NCBI GenBank assembly: GCA_029556915.1
Contig: JAKQIT010000165.1
Coordinates: 1 to 64,000, forward strand
Length of the DNA: 64,000 bases
Origin: Pseudomonadota bacterium
GTDB taxonomy: Bacteria; Pseudomonadota; Gammaproteobacteria; Burkholderiales; Methylophilaceae
Reading direction: 5' to 3'
The notes beneath the pieces were generated by a model that was given only the letters and a program-made list of their open reading frames with translations, searched no databases and was not told where the DNA came from. Numbering within the stretch: position 1 is the first letter of the stretch; each line of letters begins with the position of its first letter. The translations under genes were made by a program, and so were the position numbers. Shown one piece after another: positions 63,220 through 64,000 of the stretch.

Positions 63220-63552
63220 TTATTGTGCGGCTGGAGCTGTTTCAGAAGCAGCTGGTGCAGCCTCTGTTGCTGGCGCTGCAGCTTCTGCTGGCATTGATTC
63301 TGTCACTGGTTGTGCTGACATATCTACCGTAATACCAGGCACGCGCTCTTCTGGGGTAGGAACATAACCACCTGGCTCTGTAGCTGGTGCAGCTTCTACT
63401 GCTGCTGTTGGTGACGCTGCCACTGGTGCAGTTTCTGCTGGGGCTACCGTAACTTCAGGTGTCGCTTCAGGTGCGGCCTCTTTATCGCCACAACCGACTA
63501 ATACTAAACTGGTAACACTTAATGCTAAAAGTGTGCGTAATAATGCTGACAT
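63220..63552 (-). CDS. Ala/Pro/Glu-rich small lipoprotein
   Basis: A 110-residue lipoprotein with signal MSALLRTLLALSVTSLVLVG and lipobox LVGC (Cys21). The mature chain is low-complexity Ala/Pro/Glu/Thr sequence (A-P-E-A-T-P-E, A-P-A-E-T-A-P) with one more ordered segment, G-G-Y-V-P-T-P-E-E-R-V-P-G-I-T-V. It is probably an extended envelope tether or spacer. The ATG at 63552 is supported by AAAGGG seven bases upstream; a TTG two codons earlier is less likely. The function is unknown. Confidence 0.85.
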   Translation of the reverse strand: MSALLRTLLALSVTSLVLVGCGDKEAAPEATPEVTVAPAETAPVAASPTAAVEAAPATEPGGYVPTPEERVPGITVDMSAQPVTESMPAEAAAPATEAAPAASETAPAAQ

Positions 63553-63587
63553 TTCCAACCCTTTCGACTTAAATTAAAAACAAAAAA

Positions 63588-63628
63588 TAAAAAAAATCCT
63601 CGAAGCAAATTATGTTTCAAGGATTTTT
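63588..63628 (-). terminator. Terminator-like hairpin downstream of the BON-LysM gene
   Basis: AAAAATCCT and AGGATTTTT form the stem with an imperfect inner part; a T-rich tract follows on the minus strand. It is about 130 bases after the BON-LysM gene and just upstream of the lipoprotein gene. Confidence 0.6.
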
Positions 63629-63755
63629 GAAGCTAATTTTCATGAGAAGAATTTTAGCTTAAATTTAAGTCTTAATAATTAAATACTTAGTTAATAAATT
63701 GTAAAATATACCATTAAAAATTGTTAATGAATTGTAATAAAAATTGCCATGTAAT

Positions 63756-64000
63756 TTAGGCAGGAATACGTAAAGATTGACCCGGATAAATTTTATCTGG
63801 GTGACTTAACATGGGTTTATTCGCTTCAAAAATCTTCATATAAGCATTGGCATTACCATATTGCTCTTTAGCTATTTTTGATAAGGTATCGCCACTTACT
63901 ACGGTATAAAATACTGGATCAGGCTCAGTTTCTGGGGCAGCAATCACGCCTAGCTGGTCTTGCACCGTTTCAACCCCTTTAACATTGCCGCAACACAGCA
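63756..64000 (-). CDS. BON-LysM domain protein (Kbp/YgaU-like), 3' part
   Basis: The gene is cut by the right edge; the last 81 residues are visible. They show the end of a BON domain ([15 protein letters not shown]) followed by a complete LysM domain: [20 protein letters not shown]...I-F-E-A-N-K-P-M-L...[11 protein letters not shown] at the very C-terminus. This matches E. coli Kbp (YgaU), a small cytoplasmic potassium-binding protein. An in-frame GTG at 63965 is not the start, because the frame stays open and domain-consistent beyond it. Confidence 0.87.
   Translation of the reverse strand, partial: LCCGNVKGVETVQDQLGVIAAPETEPDPVFYTVVSGDTLSKIAKEQYGNANAYMKIFEANKPMLSHPDKIYPGQSLRIPA

Noticed and set aside
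63756..63965. Complete small LysM protein starting at GTG 63965
   Set aside because: The frame continues open to the window edge with BON-domain sequence, so the gene is truncated rather than short.

Overview
This window looks like chromosomal DNA of a Gram-negative betaproteobacterium, most plausibly a methylotroph of the Methylophilaceae (Methylotenera/Methylophilus type). That placement is inferred from gene order, moderate to low GC, PEP-CTERM proteins and overall protein character; no marker gene here proves it. Nearly all of the window is housekeeping DNA with close gene packing. I saw no rRNA, tRNA, CRISPR array, insertion sequence, phage or plasmid module.

Layout. 1-141: 5' part of an ABC-transporter ATPase. 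369-2963: TPR lipoprotein and lolB (outer-membrane lipoprotein insertion). 3074-4318: two PEP-CTERM exported proteins, each preceded by the same palindrome. 4447-10851: the conserved miaB-phoH-ybeY-corC-lnt block (tRNA thiolation, rRNA processing, lipoprotein acylation), interrupted by a small reversed gene and by reversed mscL. 11057-16213: glyQ-glyS-gmhB-plsC-metallopeptidase. 16237-17072: two DUF805 membrane proteins. 17212-19716: SCO1-like copper chaperone, ilvE, a zinc-ribbon protein and a HEPN-like orphan. 19892-27930: murI, pcnB, folK, deoxynucleoside kinase, panB-panC-panD (pantothenate), rsfS, rlmH, photolyase. 28116-31588: membrane protein, mlaA, pmbA, darP. 31624-38012: nhaD, PDZ protein, mog, HD-GYP protein, thiL-pgpA-pncC. 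38017-42944: secreted His/Tyr-rich protein, a lipid-type enzyme pair (PAP2/dual-specificity phosphatase and hydrolase/methyltransferase) and an anchored NTF2-like protein. 42945-44062: low-GC islet with a mosaic palindromic element and an orphan gene. 44135-50800: molybdopterin oxidoreductase with a YdhR-like partner, roxA, nhaA, cysG. 50835-58851: YiiX-like amidase, pilD-coaE-zapD-yacG, PCuAC copper chaperone, mutT/thiE fusion, DUF815 ATPase, GFA protein, argJ. 58959-64000: a 1014-residue coiled-coil/AsmA fusion, a PhyH dioxygenase, an Ala/Pro-rich lipoprotein and the 3' part of a BON-LysM protein.

The most striking non-genic signal is a family of thirteen copies of a roughly 65-bp palindromic intergenic repeat, about one per 5 kb. 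It has a 12-bp stem, a polar 11-nt loop and conserved flanks, and nearly always lies just 3' of a gene. Several copies show compensatory stem changes, and two have the stem-loop inverted relative to the flanks. A second REP-like family (GTCATTCCCG type, two copies) abuts two gene starts.

Other notable points: a sharp codon-usage break inside glyS, a shared operator-like palindrome before both PEP-CTERM genes, and the coiled-coil/AsmA fusion. Several gene starts were moved downstream of the longest open frame on the basis of Shine-Dalgarno sequences or family N-termini; these are noted entry by entry.
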